Under the pieces are notes generated by a model, which was not told where the DNA came from, ran no database searches, and saw nothing but the letters and a program-made list of their open reading frames with translations. Shown piece after piece: positions 23,383-31,530 of a stretch of DNA of 64,000 bases. Every line of letters starts with the position of its first letter. Position 1 is the stretch's first letter. A program made the translations under genes and the position numbers. The stretch is from Xanthobacter aminoxidans (GTDB taxonomy: Bacteria; Pseudomonadota; Alphaproteobacteria; Rhizobiales; Xanthobacteraceae), in assembly GCF_023571765.1 (NCBI RefSeq), contig NZ_JAMJXC010000005.1, positions 248,001 through 312,000 on the forward strand, given 5' to 3'.

Positions 23383-24361
23383 CGGCGCGCTCCCTCGGCA
23401 CGAGTTTGGGGGCGGGGCCGGGCCTGAGCCGCTTCAGCGACGCGGTGAGGCGGTTGAAGCCCGGCACGATGCCGTCCGGCATCAGGAGGACGATGACGAC
23501 GAAGGTGAAGCCGAGCAGCATCACCCAGCGGTCGATCCAGATGGAGGCGAGGTTCTTCAGGAGCACCACCAGCGCCGCGCCGATGAGCGGGCCGGCCAGC
23601 GTCCCGGCCCCGCCCGCCACCACCATCAGCAGCACCTCGGCGGAGGCCGTCACCGCCATCATGTGCGGGCTGACGAACTGGTGGTACCAGGCATAGAGCA
23701 GGCCGGCGGCGGCGCCCCAGGCGGCGGCGAGCATCCAGGCGACGAAGCGGATGCGCCACACGTCATAGCCCACCGCCCCCATGCGGCGCGGCTGGTCCCG
23801 CGTGCCGCGCAGCGCGACGCCGAGCGGGCTGTCGAAGAAGCGGCCGAGCTGGACGAGGGCCAGCGCCAGCACCGCGAGGCACAGCCACAGGAAGTATTCC
23901 GGCTTTTCCAGCGGCAGCCACGCGCCGCCGGGGCGCGGCACGCCGGAGAGGCCGTTGTCGCCGCCTGTCACCGAGGTCCAGCGATAGGCGGCGCCCCAGA
24001 CGATCTGGCACAGGGCCATGGTGATCATCACGAAGCCGAGGCCGGTGGTGCGCAAGGCGACGAGGGCGAACAGCGCGGCCACCGCCAGCGTCCCGCCCAG
24101 CGCCACCAGCGCCGCGAAAACCGGATCGATCCCGCCCACGGTGGAGAGCCACGCCACCAGATAGGCGGCGAGGCCCGGAAACACCGCGAAGCCCAGCGAA
24201 TTCAGCCCGGCATGGCCGACCAGCACGTTCAGGCCCAGCGCGCCGATGGCGGCGATGGTCACCTGGCTGGTCAGGTTCACGTAGAAGGGCGAGGTGGAGA
24301 ACAGCGGCACCATGGCCATGGCGGCCAGCGCCACCGCGAAGGGGAGGGCGCGCGCGCTCAT
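23375..24361 (-). CDS. livM: Branched-chain amino acid-type ABC transporter permease LivM
   Basis: This 328-residue permease has many membrane segments. The LivM signature GLNVLVGHAGLNSLGFAVFPGLAAY appears near residue 45 (read as overlapping parts), and the coupling loop GVALRGTRDQPRRMGAVGYD near 195, followed by GGAGTLAGPLIGAALVVLLKN. The ATG at 24361 overlaps the livH end by 4 bp. It is paralogous to the partial LivM at the left edge of the window, but the two differ clearly in sequence, so they belong to different importers. Confidence 0.92.
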   Translation of the reverse strand: MSARALPFAVALAAMAMVPLFSTSPFYVNLTSQVTIAAIGALGLNVLVGHAGLNSLGFAVFPGLAAYLVAWLSTVGGIDPVFAALVALGGTLAVAALFALVALRTTGLGFVMITMALCQIVWGAAYRWTSVTGGDNGLSGVPRPGGAWLPLEKPEYFLWLCLAVLALALVQLGRFFDSPLGVALRGTRDQPRRMGAVGYDVWRIRFVAWMLAAAWGAAAGLLYAWYHQFVSPHMMAVTASAEVLLMVVAGGAGTLAGPLIGAALVVLLKNLASIWIDRWVMLLGFTFVVIVLLMPDGIVPGFNRLTASLKRLRPGPAPKLVPRERADG

Positions 24362-25218
24362 CCGAGCCTCCGGCCGAACAGGCCCTGCGGCGCCACGGAG
24401 AGCACCGCGATCATGGGCAGGAACAGGATCACATAGGCGAGGTCGGGCACGAGCACCTGTCCGAATGTGTAGATGAAGCCGATGACGTAGGCGCCGACGA
24501 ACGCCCCGGCGAGGCTCCCGGCGCCGCCGAGGATCACGACGAGGAGCGCCAGCGGCAGCATGTCCTGGTCGAGGCTGGGATAGACCGAGAGGATGGGGCC
24601 GCCGATGACCCCGCCGAGGCCGGCCAGCGCCGTGCCGAGGCAGAAGACGGCGGTGAACAGGGTGGAGGCGGAGACGCCGATGGCGCGGGCCATGCCCACG
24701 TCGTCCACCGCCGCGCGGATCATGGCGCCGGCGCGGGTGCGCTCCACCAGCAGCCACAGCCCCAGCGCCACCGCCGCCGAGGCGCCGATGACAAACAGCC
24801 GGTAGCGCGGGAACACCGCATCGCCGATGCGCACCGCGCCGGAGAGTTCCGGCGGCGGCGGCAGGCGCATGGGGTCGCCACCCCACATCATCAGGCAGGC
24901 GTCGGCGATGATGAAGGCGAGGCCCAGCGTCAGCAGCACCTGCGGCAGGGTGCGCCCGGCAAGGCGGCGCAGCAGCGTGCGCTCGATGATGCCGCCCAGC
25001 AGCCCAACGGCCACCGCCGCCGAAGCCGCCGCCGCCCAGAAGCCGAAGCCGGCCTTCACCGCGGCAAGGCCGAGATAGGCGCCCAGCATGAACAGCGCGC
25101 CGTGGGCGAGGTTCGCCACCCGCATCAGCCCGAAGATAAGGCTGAAGCCCGACGCCAGCATGAACAGGAGCCCGCCGAGCGCGAGGGCGTTGAGGCTTTG
25201 GCTGACCCAGAAGGTCAT
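24358..25218 (-). CDS. livH: Branched-chain amino acid-type ABC transporter permease LivH
   Basis: This 286-residue permease begins MTFWVSQSLNALALGGLLF at the ATG at 25218. It contains FGLMRVANLAHGALFMLGAY, the LivH signature, near residue 29, and VVILGGAGSLAGAFVGAYVIG near 225. Upstream in-frame sequence to 25365 runs into the palindromic repeat and is not part of the protein. It forms the channel with LivM and is the second gene of the operon, after the binding-protein gene and a palindromic repeat element. Confidence 0.92.
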   Translation of the reverse strand: MTFWVSQSLNALALGGLLFMLASGFSLIFGLMRVANLAHGALFMLGAYLGLAAVKAGFGFWAAAASAAVAVGLLGGIIERTLLRRLAGRTLPQVLLTLGLAFIIADACLMMWGGDPMRLPPPPELSGAVRIGDAVFPRYRLFVIGASAAVALGLWLLVERTRAGAMIRAAVDDVGMARAIGVSASTLFTAVFCLGTALAGLGGVIGGPILSVYPSLDQDMLPLALLVVILGGAGSLAGAFVGAYVIGFIYTFGQVLVPDLAYVILFLPMIAVLSVAPQGLFGRRLG

Positions 25219-25266
25219 GATTGGTCCTCGGATAAGGAAGAGGGGGCCCGGGACGATGCCTATCGA

Positions 25267-25381
25267 GCCGTCATCCCCCGGCTTGTCCGGGGGATCCACG
25301 ATGCGACCGGGCCGGTTGCCGGGAGTCATGCAGCCGGCAAGCGGCGTGGTGGATGCCCCGGACAAGCCGGGGCATGACGGC
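25267..25381. repeat. REP-like palindromic element, copy 2 (between binding-protein and livH genes)
   Basis: Two hairpins in opposite orientation occur: ATCCCCCGG-cttgt-CCGGGGGAT at 25273-25295 and ATGCCCCGG-acaag-CCGGGGCAT at 25353-25375. The outer ends GCCGTCAT (25267-25274) and ATGACGGC (25374-25381) are perfect inverted repeats. The design, loop sequences and about 115-bp length match the element at 2076-2191. Both copies occupy the same slot, between the binding-protein stop and the livH start. Confidence 0.88.
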
Positions 25382-25419
25382 TCTCAGCAGGGAGAAGTCC
25401 GGGGCTTAAATCCCCGAAA

Positions 25420-26667
25420 TCACTTCCCCAGGTTCTTCGCCGGCGGGTAGTCGCGGCTGTAGACCGGCTCGGCGAGGAAGGCCTTGGGGTCGTAGGTCCA
25501 GAACTGCGTCACCTTCGGATAGGTCTTGATGACCACGTTCTGCAGCCGCCCGTCCTTCTCCTCGGTCTTGCGGATGGTGACGTTCATGATGGGGTTGCCG
25601 TATTCGTCGAGGGTGACCTCGCCGTACGGTCCCTTCTCCAGCTTGACGGAACGCAGCGCCTTCATGAGCGCCTGCTTGTCCTCCACCTTGCCGTCGATGG
25701 CCTTCACGGCCGCATCGAGGAAGGCGCACGCCTCGTAGGCGCCGGCGGTGTAGTAGCCGGGATCAGCGCCGTACTTGGCGCGAATGCCGGCGGCGAATTC
25801 CTTGTTGCCGGGCACGTCCTGGGTCGCCGTGTACCAGCCGGAGGAGATGACGCCCACGGCTTCCTTGCCCATGGACTTGAGGATGCCCTCGTCCACCGTG
25901 GTCATCTGCGCGATCACCTTCACCGGCGCGCCGTATTCGGCATACTGCTGGAGGAAGCGCAGGCCGTTGCCGCCGGCGAAGGCGGCGTAGACCGCGTCCA
26001 CGTCGGTGCGGATCTGGCTGATGTAGCTGCCGTAGTCGGCGACGTTCAGCGGCGGCCACAGCTTCTGCACCACCTGACCGCCATTGTCCTCGAAGGCGCG
26101 CTGGAAGCCGGCGGTGGCCTCGTGGCCGAAGGCGAAGTCGTCGCCGATGGTGACGACGCGCTTCAGCTTGAGATCCTTGGCGGCATATTCGCCGAGCGCA
26201 TGGTTGGCCTGGGCCGAGGTGCCCACGGCGCGCACGAACCACGGATTCTGCTTGCGCTGGGTGAGGTCTTCCGCCGCCGCCGAGGGCGAGATCACCGGCA
26301 CGCCCACCTGCCGGATGTAGTCGTCGATGGCCAGCGCCTCGAAGGCGGCGAGCGGGCCGATGATGGCGTTGACGCGCTCGCGCTCCACCAGCTCCTGGGC
26401 GCGGGTCTTGGTGGTGGCGGGCTGGCCGGCGGTGTCCACCGTGATGAGTTCCACCTTGCGGCCGCCCATCATGCCGTTCCGCTCGGCAAGGCAATATTCC
26501 ATGCCCTGCTCCATCTGCTTGCCGCCGGCCGCCAGCGCGCCGGAACGCACGGTCATGAAGCCGATCTTGATGGGCGGCTGCTGAGCCGCCGCGGGCAGGG
26601 CCGCGAGCGCGGACAGCGCCGTCGCGGCGAGCCACGAGGCTGTTGTGCGCTTCGTGAGTGTGGGCAT
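25420..26667 (-). CDS. Liv-type ABC transporter substrate-binding protein
   Basis: This 415-residue periplasmic type I binding protein has a signal peptide at residues 1-28 (ending LPAAA before QQPPIKIG). The mature chain shows KIGFMTVRSGALAAGGKQME, then ELITVDTAGQPATTKTRAQEL, GVPVISPSAAAEDL and VVTIGDDFAFGHEATAGFQRAF, the Peripla_BP_6 pattern. It is distinct from the binding protein at 2234-3454. Members of this branch often bind aromatic acids or amides and less often branched-chain amino acids; that is a family tendency and not shown here. GGGAGAGA precedes the start. First gene of the operon with livH, livM, livG, livF and a hydrolase-fold gene. Confidence 0.9.
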   Translation of the reverse strand: MPTLTKRTTASWLAATALSALAALPAAAQQPPIKIGFMTVRSGALAAGGKQMEQGMEYCLAERNGMMGGRKVELITVDTAGQPATTKTRAQELVERERVNAIIGPLAAFEALAIDDYIRQVGVPVISPSAAAEDLTQRKQNPWFVRAVGTSAQANHALGEYAAKDLKLKRVVTIGDDFAFGHEATAGFQRAFEDNGGQVVQKLWPPLNVADYGSYISQIRTDVDAVYAAFAGGNGLRFLQQYAEYGAPVKVIAQMTTVDEGILKSMGKEAVGVISSGWYTATQDVPGNKEFAAGIRAKYGADPGYYTAGAYEACAFLDAAVKAIDGKVEDKQALMKALRSVKLEKGPYGEVTLDEYGNPIMNVTIRKTEEKDGRLQNVVIKTYPKVTQFWTYDPKAFLAEPVYSRDYPPAKNLGK

Positions 26668-26721
26668 TTTTTCTCTCCCTGAGATGCTCTTGACGGCTAA
26701 ATTTTTTGTCGTGATATTTCA

Positions 26722-26769
26722 GACAGAACCGAAAACCCACGTCAAGCGACATTTTTCCGTTGTTCTGTC
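26722..26769. promoter_or_regulatory. Inverted repeat GACAGAAC / GTTCTGTC, candidate GntR-family operator
   Basis: A perfect 8-bp inverted pair, GACAGAAC at 26722-26729 and GTTCTGTC at 26762-26769, is centred 40 bp apart in the 147-bp gap between the liv operon and the divergent GntR gene. The region is AT-rich and should hold both promoters. A spacing of about four helical turns allows two regulator molecules to bind on one face. The site is inferred from position and symmetry. Confidence 0.5.
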
Positions 26770-26814
26770 GTTATCTCTCCTCCAAACTTCCGCCAGTTCG
26801 TCAGGGCATGAAAT

Positions 26815-27498
26815 ATGTTGATCGATCAAAACATCGCCTCTGATAAGGCCATGGGCGGCTCCGGGCTGCTGCGGGACGCGGTCTATGCGCGGCTGAAGGA
26901 CGAGATTCTCGGCTGCCGTCTCCAGCCCGGCGAGGAGCTGCGCGAGCAGGAGCTGGCCGGGCGTTTCGAGGTGAGCAAGCAGCCCGTGCGGGAGGCCCTG
27001 CTGCGGCTGGAGCAGGAGCGCCTCATCACCGTGCTGCCGCGCCAGGGCTACCGGGTGAACCCGGTGTCGCTGGCCGACGCGCGGGACATCTTCCGCTTTC
27101 GCGAGGTGATGGAGCCGGCCTGCGCGGCCGACGCCGCCCGCCACGCGACCGACGAGGTGCTGGCCGCCCTTGATTCCTTCCGCACCTTCGATGCGTCGAA
27201 GTCCGATTTCATCCGCTACAACCGCGCCTTCCATGTCGCGGTGGCCATGTGCTCCCCCCATCGGCGCATGCGGGAAGAGGTGGTGGATCTGGTCGCGCAG
27301 GCCGACCGGCTGGTGCTGGTCAGCATCGGCACCATGCAGGGGCGCGACCCCGACCGGCTGATCGCCGAACACGTCGCCATCATCGAGGCGCTCCAGTCCC
27401 GCGACGGCCGCAAGGCCGCCCGCCTGCTGCGGGACCATATCGCCGATGCCGAAAAACGGGTGGTCGCGGCTCTGTCGCGCCACGCCGTCGTCCTTTGA
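26815..27498 (+). CDS. GntR-family regulator (FadR/FCD subfamily)
   Basis: This 227-residue regulator has an N-terminal winged helix (LRDAVYARLKDEILGCRLQ, LAGRFEVSKQPVREALLRL, LITVLPRQGYRVNPVS) at residues 18-85 and a C-terminal FCD ligand domain with the metal-site histidines (YNRAFHVAVAMCS, AEHVAIIEALQ, LLRDHIADAEKRV). It is divergent from the second liv operon and 20 bp upstream of an aldehyde dehydrogenase gene, so it probably controls both, responding to the imported compound or its product (inference). Confidence 0.92.
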   Translation: MLIDQNIASDKAMGGSGLLRDAVYARLKDEILGCRLQPGEELREQELAGRFEVSKQPVREALLRLEQERLITVLPRQGYRVNPVSLADARDIFRFREVMEPACAADAARHATDEVLAALDSFRTFDASKSDFIRYNRAFHVAVAMCSPHRRMREEVVDLVAQADRLVLVSIGTMQGRDPDRLIAEHVAIIEALQSRDGRKAARLLRDHIADAEKRVVAALSRHAVVL

Positions 27499-27518
27499 GA
27501 AAAAACCGGAGAAACGTC

Positions 27519-29039
27519 ATGAACGCCAAAGCCGAAGCCGCCGTCGCGGCGCGGGGCAATTTCATCGATGGCCGCGAGGTGGAGAGCATCGGCGGCGGCA
27601 CGGTGGAGGTGAAGAACCCCGCCACCGGCGCCGTCATCGCCATCATTCCCGACAGCACCCGCGAGGACGTGGATGCGGCGGTGAAGAGCGCCCGCGCCGC
27701 CTTCAACGGCGACGCCTGGGGCGGCATGGCCATCCGCGAGCGGGTGAAGCTCATCAACCGCATCGCCGACGCCTTCGAGACCGCGCTGCCCGAGCTGTAC
27801 CAGCTCGAAACCCAGAACAACGGCCGGCCGGTGAACGAGACCCGCGCCCAGCTCGGCCGCCTGCCGGACTTCCTGCGCTATTTCGGCGGCCTCGCGCTCG
27901 CCCGCCGCGATGACGTGATCCCGGTGGAAGGCAATTATCTCAACTACACCCGCCGCACGCCCATCGGCGTGGTGGCCAATTGCACGCCCTTCAACCACCC
28001 GCTGATGATCCTGTGCAAGTCGCTGGCGGCGGTGCTGGCCTCCGGCTGCACCACGGTGGTGAAGCCCTCGGAATACACCCCGCTCACCACGCTGCGCCTG
28101 GCGAAGCTGATGAGCGACAACGGCCTGCCGCCCGGCGTGTTCAATGTGGTCAACGGCATCGGTGCCAGTTCCGGCCGCTTCCTCGCCGAGCATCACGACA
28201 TCAACAAGCTGGTGCTCACCGGCGGCACCGAGGCCGGCCGCATCGCCGGCTCGGCGGCGGCGAAGGTCTTCGCCCACCAGACGCTGGAACTGGGCGGGAA
28301 GACGCCGGTGATGGTGTTCGACGATTACGATGTGGAGCAGGCGGTGAACTATGCCGCCTTCGGCGCCTTCGTGGGCGCCGGGCAGACCTGCGTCTGCGCC
28401 GCCCGGCACATCGTGCAGAAGACCATCTATGACGAGTTCGTGGAGCGCCTCGCCGCCAAGACCAAGGCCATCCGCATCGGCGATCCCCGCGATCCCGAGA
28501 CCCAGCTCGGCCCCGTGGTCTCCCAGCGCCAGCTCGACCGCGTGCTCTCCTTCGTGCAGGCGGGCCATGACGATGGTGCGCGCCTCGTGGCCGGCGGCCA
28601 GCGGCGCATCGTGCCCGGCCACGAGAACGGCTTCTTCGTGGAGCCCACCGTGTTCGCCGACGTGGCGCCCCATATGCGCATCGCCCGCGAGGAGGTGTTC
28701 GGCCCGTTCACGGTGGTGATCCCCTTCGAGACGGAGGAGGAGGCCCTCGCCATCGCCAATGACAGCCCGTTCGGCCTCGCCGCCGCCATCCGCACCCGCG
28801 ACGTGCACCGCGCCCATCGCGTGGCGGCGAAGGTGAAGGCCGGCATCGTCTGGATCAACGACCACCACCGCCTCGATCCCGCCTCGCCCTGGGGCGGCGT
28901 GGACGACAGCGGCATTGGCCGCGAGTTCGGCATCGAGAGCTTCAACGACCATTTCGACGTGAAGTCGGTGATGCTCTCCACCGAGGGCAAGCCGTTCGAC
29001 TGGTACAAGGGCACGTCGCAGCAGCCGCGCCTGAACTGA
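27519..29039 (+). CDS. NAD(P)-dependent aldehyde dehydrogenase
   Basis: This 506-residue enzyme oxidises an aldehyde to the acid. The usual landmarks appear in order: GVVANCTPFNHPLMI for the cofactor pocket, VVKPSEYTPLTTLRLA, LTGGTEAGRIAG, the general base in TLELGGKTPVMVFDD, the nucleophile in GAGQTCVCAARHIVQ, and the late EEVFGPFTVVIPF. The start ATG at 27519 has CCGGAGAAACGTC upstream. It lies 20 bp after the GntR gene, probably one transcript. The divergent importer and its hydrolase-fold protein suggest a route in which an imported compound yields an aldehyde; the compound is unknown. Confidence 0.93.
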   Translation: MNAKAEAAVAARGNFIDGREVESIGGGTVEVKNPATGAVIAIIPDSTREDVDAAVKSARAAFNGDAWGGMAIRERVKLINRIADAFETALPELYQLETQNNGRPVNETRAQLGRLPDFLRYFGGLALARRDDVIPVEGNYLNYTRRTPIGVVANCTPFNHPLMILCKSLAAVLASGCTTVVKPSEYTPLTTLRLAKLMSDNGLPPGVFNVVNGIGASSGRFLAEHHDINKLVLTGGTEAGRIAGSAAAKVFAHQTLELGGKTPVMVFDDYDVEQAVNYAAFGAFVGAGQTCVCAARHIVQKTIYDEFVERLAAKTKAIRIGDPRDPETQLGPVVSQRQLDRVLSFVQAGHDDGARLVAGGQRRIVPGHENGFFVEPTVFADVAPHMRIAREEVFGPFTVVIPFETEEEALAIANDSPFGLAAAIRTRDVHRAHRVAAKVKAGIVWINDHHRLDPASPWGGVDDSGIGREFGIESFNDHFDVKSVMLSTEGKPFDWYKGTSQQPRLN

Positions 29040-29059
29040 TCGGCTTCGTCCGGGGCATT

Positions 29060-29096
29060 CGACGGCCGGGTCGTGCTTTGCGCGATCCGGCCGTCG
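29060..29096 (+). terminator. Strong hairpin terminator between aldehyde dehydrogenase and DUF4239 genes
   Basis: A 14-bp stem (10 perfect pairs CGACGGCCGG/CCGGCCGTCG, then GTCG/CGAT with one G-T pair) closes a 9-nt loop, followed by CCGTTT. It occupies the 62-bp gap between two convergent genes and can serve both directions. Confidence 0.75.
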
Positions 29097-29101
29097 CCGT
29101 T

Positions 29102-29893
29102 TCAGCGCTGCGGCGCCACCGTGGGGCAGGGCTCCGCCTGCATGCGCGCCAGCAGGCGCTCCACCGGGGCGGGGGACACCTTGATCGGCCCGGTGAAGGG
29201 CTGGCCCATCTCCATCACCAGGAAGATGGCGGCGGAGATGCCGATCATGCCCAGCGCATGGCCCGTGAGCACCAGCGCGTTGCGCGGCGCGAACACGCCG
29301 GAATAGAGGAAGATCAGCGCGAACCAGCAGATGACCACGAAGATGAAGCCGGCCGGCGTGGTGGTGCGGGCGACGCCCGTCACCTTCCAGCGATACTCCA
29401 CCAATTGCCGCGACAGAGCGAGCAGGGTGCCCCGCACGTCCTGCTGGTCGGCGGTCTCGCTCTTGAGGTTCCGCACCCCGGCATCGAACCGCAGCAGCGC
29501 GGTGAGGGCCGACACCTGCGCGGAGCTTGAGGCCTCATCCTCGCCCGTGGTCCAGGTCTCCGCCACGAGCTGGCGGGCATAGGCCTGAAGGTCGCCCCGG
29601 AGCGGGCAGGCCGGCGCGCCGAAGCTCAGCAGGTTGAGGTCGGTGATCTGGAGGACGGCGGCGTATTTCTGGACGTCGGAATAGGCGTCGCTGAAATTGT
29701 AGCGGGCCGAGTTCACCATTAGACCCAGCAGCAGGGACGACATGGTCGCGATGATGGCGACGCTGGTCCGCAGGTTCTTGACCGAGCCGTCCTCGTAGCG
29801 GGAGTTCGACAGCCGGCTGCCGATGGCCATCCCCGCCGCCATCGTCACGGCCATGGTGACGAATGCAACCCCGGCTGCAACCCATGCGTTCAT
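29102..29893 (-). CDS. DUF4239-like (bestrophin-like) membrane protein
   Basis: This 263-residue inner-membrane protein has four hydrophobic segments: residues 5-25, 45-62 (VAIIATMSSLLLGLMVNSA), about 185-205 (FIFVVICWFALIFLYSGVF) and 212-232. A cytoplasmic or periplasmic helical middle lies between segments two and three, containing DVQKYAAVLQITDLNLL and ADQQDVRGTLLALSRQLVEYRW. The layout with the SARYN motif after segment two is that of DUF4239 proteins. Function unknown. Monocistronic as far as seen. Confidence 0.72.
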   Translation of the reverse strand: MNAWVAAGVAFVTMAVTMAAGMAIGSRLSNSRYEDGSVKNLRTSVAIIATMSSLLLGLMVNSARYNFSDAYSDVQKYAAVLQITDLNLLSFGAPACPLRGDLQAYARQLVAETWTTGEDEASSSAQVSALTALLRFDAGVRNLKSETADQQDVRGTLLALSRQLVEYRWKVTGVARTTTPAGFIFVVICWFALIFLYSGVFAPRNALVLTGHALGMIGISAAIFLVMEMGQPFTGPIKVSPAPVERLLARMQAEPCPTVAPQR

Positions 29894-30037
29894 GTGCGAC
29901 TCGTCATCCGTTCCGGGCGGGGGGCGGCGCGAAAATCTGACTCTCGCGCTGACTGTCCGCTGACACCGGCCTGAACATACCGATTCCGGTGGTGAAACGC
30001 AGCCGAATGCAGCTGAATCCGGTCATGCCGGGAAGGG

Positions 30038-30985
30038 TCAGGGCACGAGCGCCATCACCCGCGGCCCGTCGCAGACCGGGATGCGCGTCGCGATGGAAAA
30101 ATCGTCGATATTTAAAGCGGTTATACGGTTGGCGAACCATTCGGCAACATAGGCCCGCCCCGCCGCCGCATCCACCACCACCCCCTCCGGGGAACCGCCC
30201 AGCCGGATGCGGTGGATGATGGTTTCGGTCGCAATATCAATGACATCGAGCATGCCCGCCTGCTGGTCCGTCGCCAGCAGGAGCCCCTTGCCGGGCACGA
30301 ATGCGACGCCATAGGGCATCTTCATGCCGGTGATGCGTTTGGTATTGTTTTTTTCCTTTGTTATCAATGCGATATCGCCGCTCCGTACATCCGCCACCGC
30401 CACCAATTCGGGATGGGAGGCATCCAGCGCATAAGGCGCCCGTCCGACCGGGATGACGGCGGTGCGGGTGAAGTCTAAGGCGTTGATAATGCTCACTTCA
30501 TCGCTCTCACGATCGGCGCTGTAGAGCGTGCGCCCATCCGGATCGATGGCGAGATGCGCCGGCGACCGCCCTACCGCAAGGGTGCCGGTGACGGCGAGGC
30601 TGCGGGCATCAATGCGGAGAATTCTGTCGCCAGACCAGTCACTTACATACAACGCCCCGCCATCCGGCGCCGCCACGATGCCGAACGGCTGGCCGCCGAT
30701 ATGGGCGGTGCCCGCGACTGTCCATGTCTTCACATCGAGACGGGTGAGAAGGCCGATGTCCGGGTGGGTGATGTAAGCGGCTGTGCCGTCAGAAGAAATC
30801 GCGATCCCGGCCGGCACCTTGTCCACCTTCACCCGCATCGACACCGCACCGGTCGCGGTGTCGATCACATCCACCTCCGCGGCCCCCTGGCACAGGGCGA
30901 GGAGCGTGCCAGCGGTCGCGGGCGCGCTGCAGCCGAGGAGCAGGGCGGCGAGAAAGGAAAAGACAAGCGCCGCCAGTAACTTCAC
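30038..30985 (-). CDS. YVTN-type beta-propeller protein at the end of the mxa operon
   Basis: This 315-residue exported protein starts at the GTG at 30985, which overlaps the mxaD stop (GTGA). The N-terminus is a signal sequence ending near LLLGCSAPATAG, possibly a lipobox. The rest is a series of about six to seven blades with YVTN-like repeats: VDVIDTATGAVSMRV, GTAAYITHPDIGLLTRLDV, GALYVSDWSGDRILRIDA, GRTLYSADRESDEVSIIN, LATDQQAGMLDVIDIAT and RAYVAEWFANRITALNI. It sits where mxaE is found in Methylobacterium-type clusters, but I cannot say it is MxaE. Base composition locally dips around 30330-30370. Tight coupling to mxaD suggests a role in methanol oxidation or dehydrogenase assembly (inference). 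Confidence 0.82.
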   Translation of the reverse strand: MKLLAALVFSFLAALLLGCSAPATAGTLLALCQGAAEVDVIDTATGAVSMRVKVDKVPAGIAISSDGTAAYITHPDIGLLTRLDVKTWTVAGTAHIGGQPFGIVAAPDGGALYVSDWSGDRILRIDARSLAVTGTLAVGRSPAHLAIDPDGRTLYSADRESDEVSIINALDFTRTAVIPVGRAPYALDASHPELVAVADVRSGDIALITKEKNNTKRITGMKMPYGVAFVPGKGLLLATDQQAGMLDVIDIATETIIHRIRLGGSPEGVVVDAAAGRAYVAEWFANRITALNIDDFSIATRIPVCDGPRVMALVP

Positions 30986-31530
30986 TTGCCTTCGGCCTTG
31001 GTCTTGAGCCCATTGACGCCGGCCTCGAAGAACGCCGTCATGGCCGCGACGGCAGCCTCGTCGTTGAGTTCGTCGGGTGGGAAGTTGGAGGTATCGCCGC
31101 GATAGAAGCGGCCGGCCATCACCACCTCGCTCTTGCCGCCACCGGCATCGTTCACGCTGAGGGTGATGGTGTAGAAGCTGACCGGCAGCGCCTCCACATT
31201 CTCGGTGTTGAGCCGCCACGAGAGGCTGCGCTGGGCTGCATCCACATCATCGAGCCCGTCGGTGATCTCGCCCTTTTCCAGCACCAGCACACGCTCCGCG
31301 CCGGCCACATTGCCGCCCTTGGCTTTCACCGCCTTGACCATGGGATGCCAGGCGCCAATGCCGGCGAAATCGCCGGCGATTTTCCACAGGGCGTCGGGCG
31401 TCGCGGCGATGGTAGCCTTGGCCTCGGCCTTCTGCGGCGTCGGGCCGTGGGCCTGTGCGGGCGCGGCAAGCGCGAGGAGGACGCCGAGGGCGGGCAGGAC
31501 GGCGCGGCGGGAGAGGCGGGCAAAAATCAT
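30982..31530 (-). CDS. mxaD: MxaD, periplasmic SRPBCC-fold methanol oxidation protein
   Basis: This 182-residue protein has a signal peptide ending PAQA before HGPTP and a SRPBCC/START-like domain (IAATPDALWKIAGDFAGIGAWHPMVKA, LSWRLNTENVEALPVSFYTITL). Work in Methylobacterium links MxaD to efficient electron transfer between methanol dehydrogenase and cytochrome cL. The start ATG at 31530 overlaps the mxaL stop by 4 bp and its end overlaps the propeller gene start by 4 bp. The position after mxaL matches the conserved mxa order. Confidence 0.86.
   Translation of the reverse strand: MIFARLSRRAVLPALGVLLALAAPAQAHGPTPQKAEAKATIAATPDALWKIAGDFAGIGAWHPMVKAVKAKGGNVAGAERVLVLEKGEITDGLDDVDAAQRSLSWRLNTENVEALPVSFYTITLSVNDAGGGKSEVVMAGRFYRGDTSNFPPDELNDEAAVAAMTAFFEAGVNGLKTKAEGK

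Noticed and set aside
30330-30375. Local AT-rich patch in the propeller gene as a sign of frameshift or insertion
   Set aside because: The frame is continuous and the encoded Lys/Asn-rich loop lies between two blades; it is only a local composition change.
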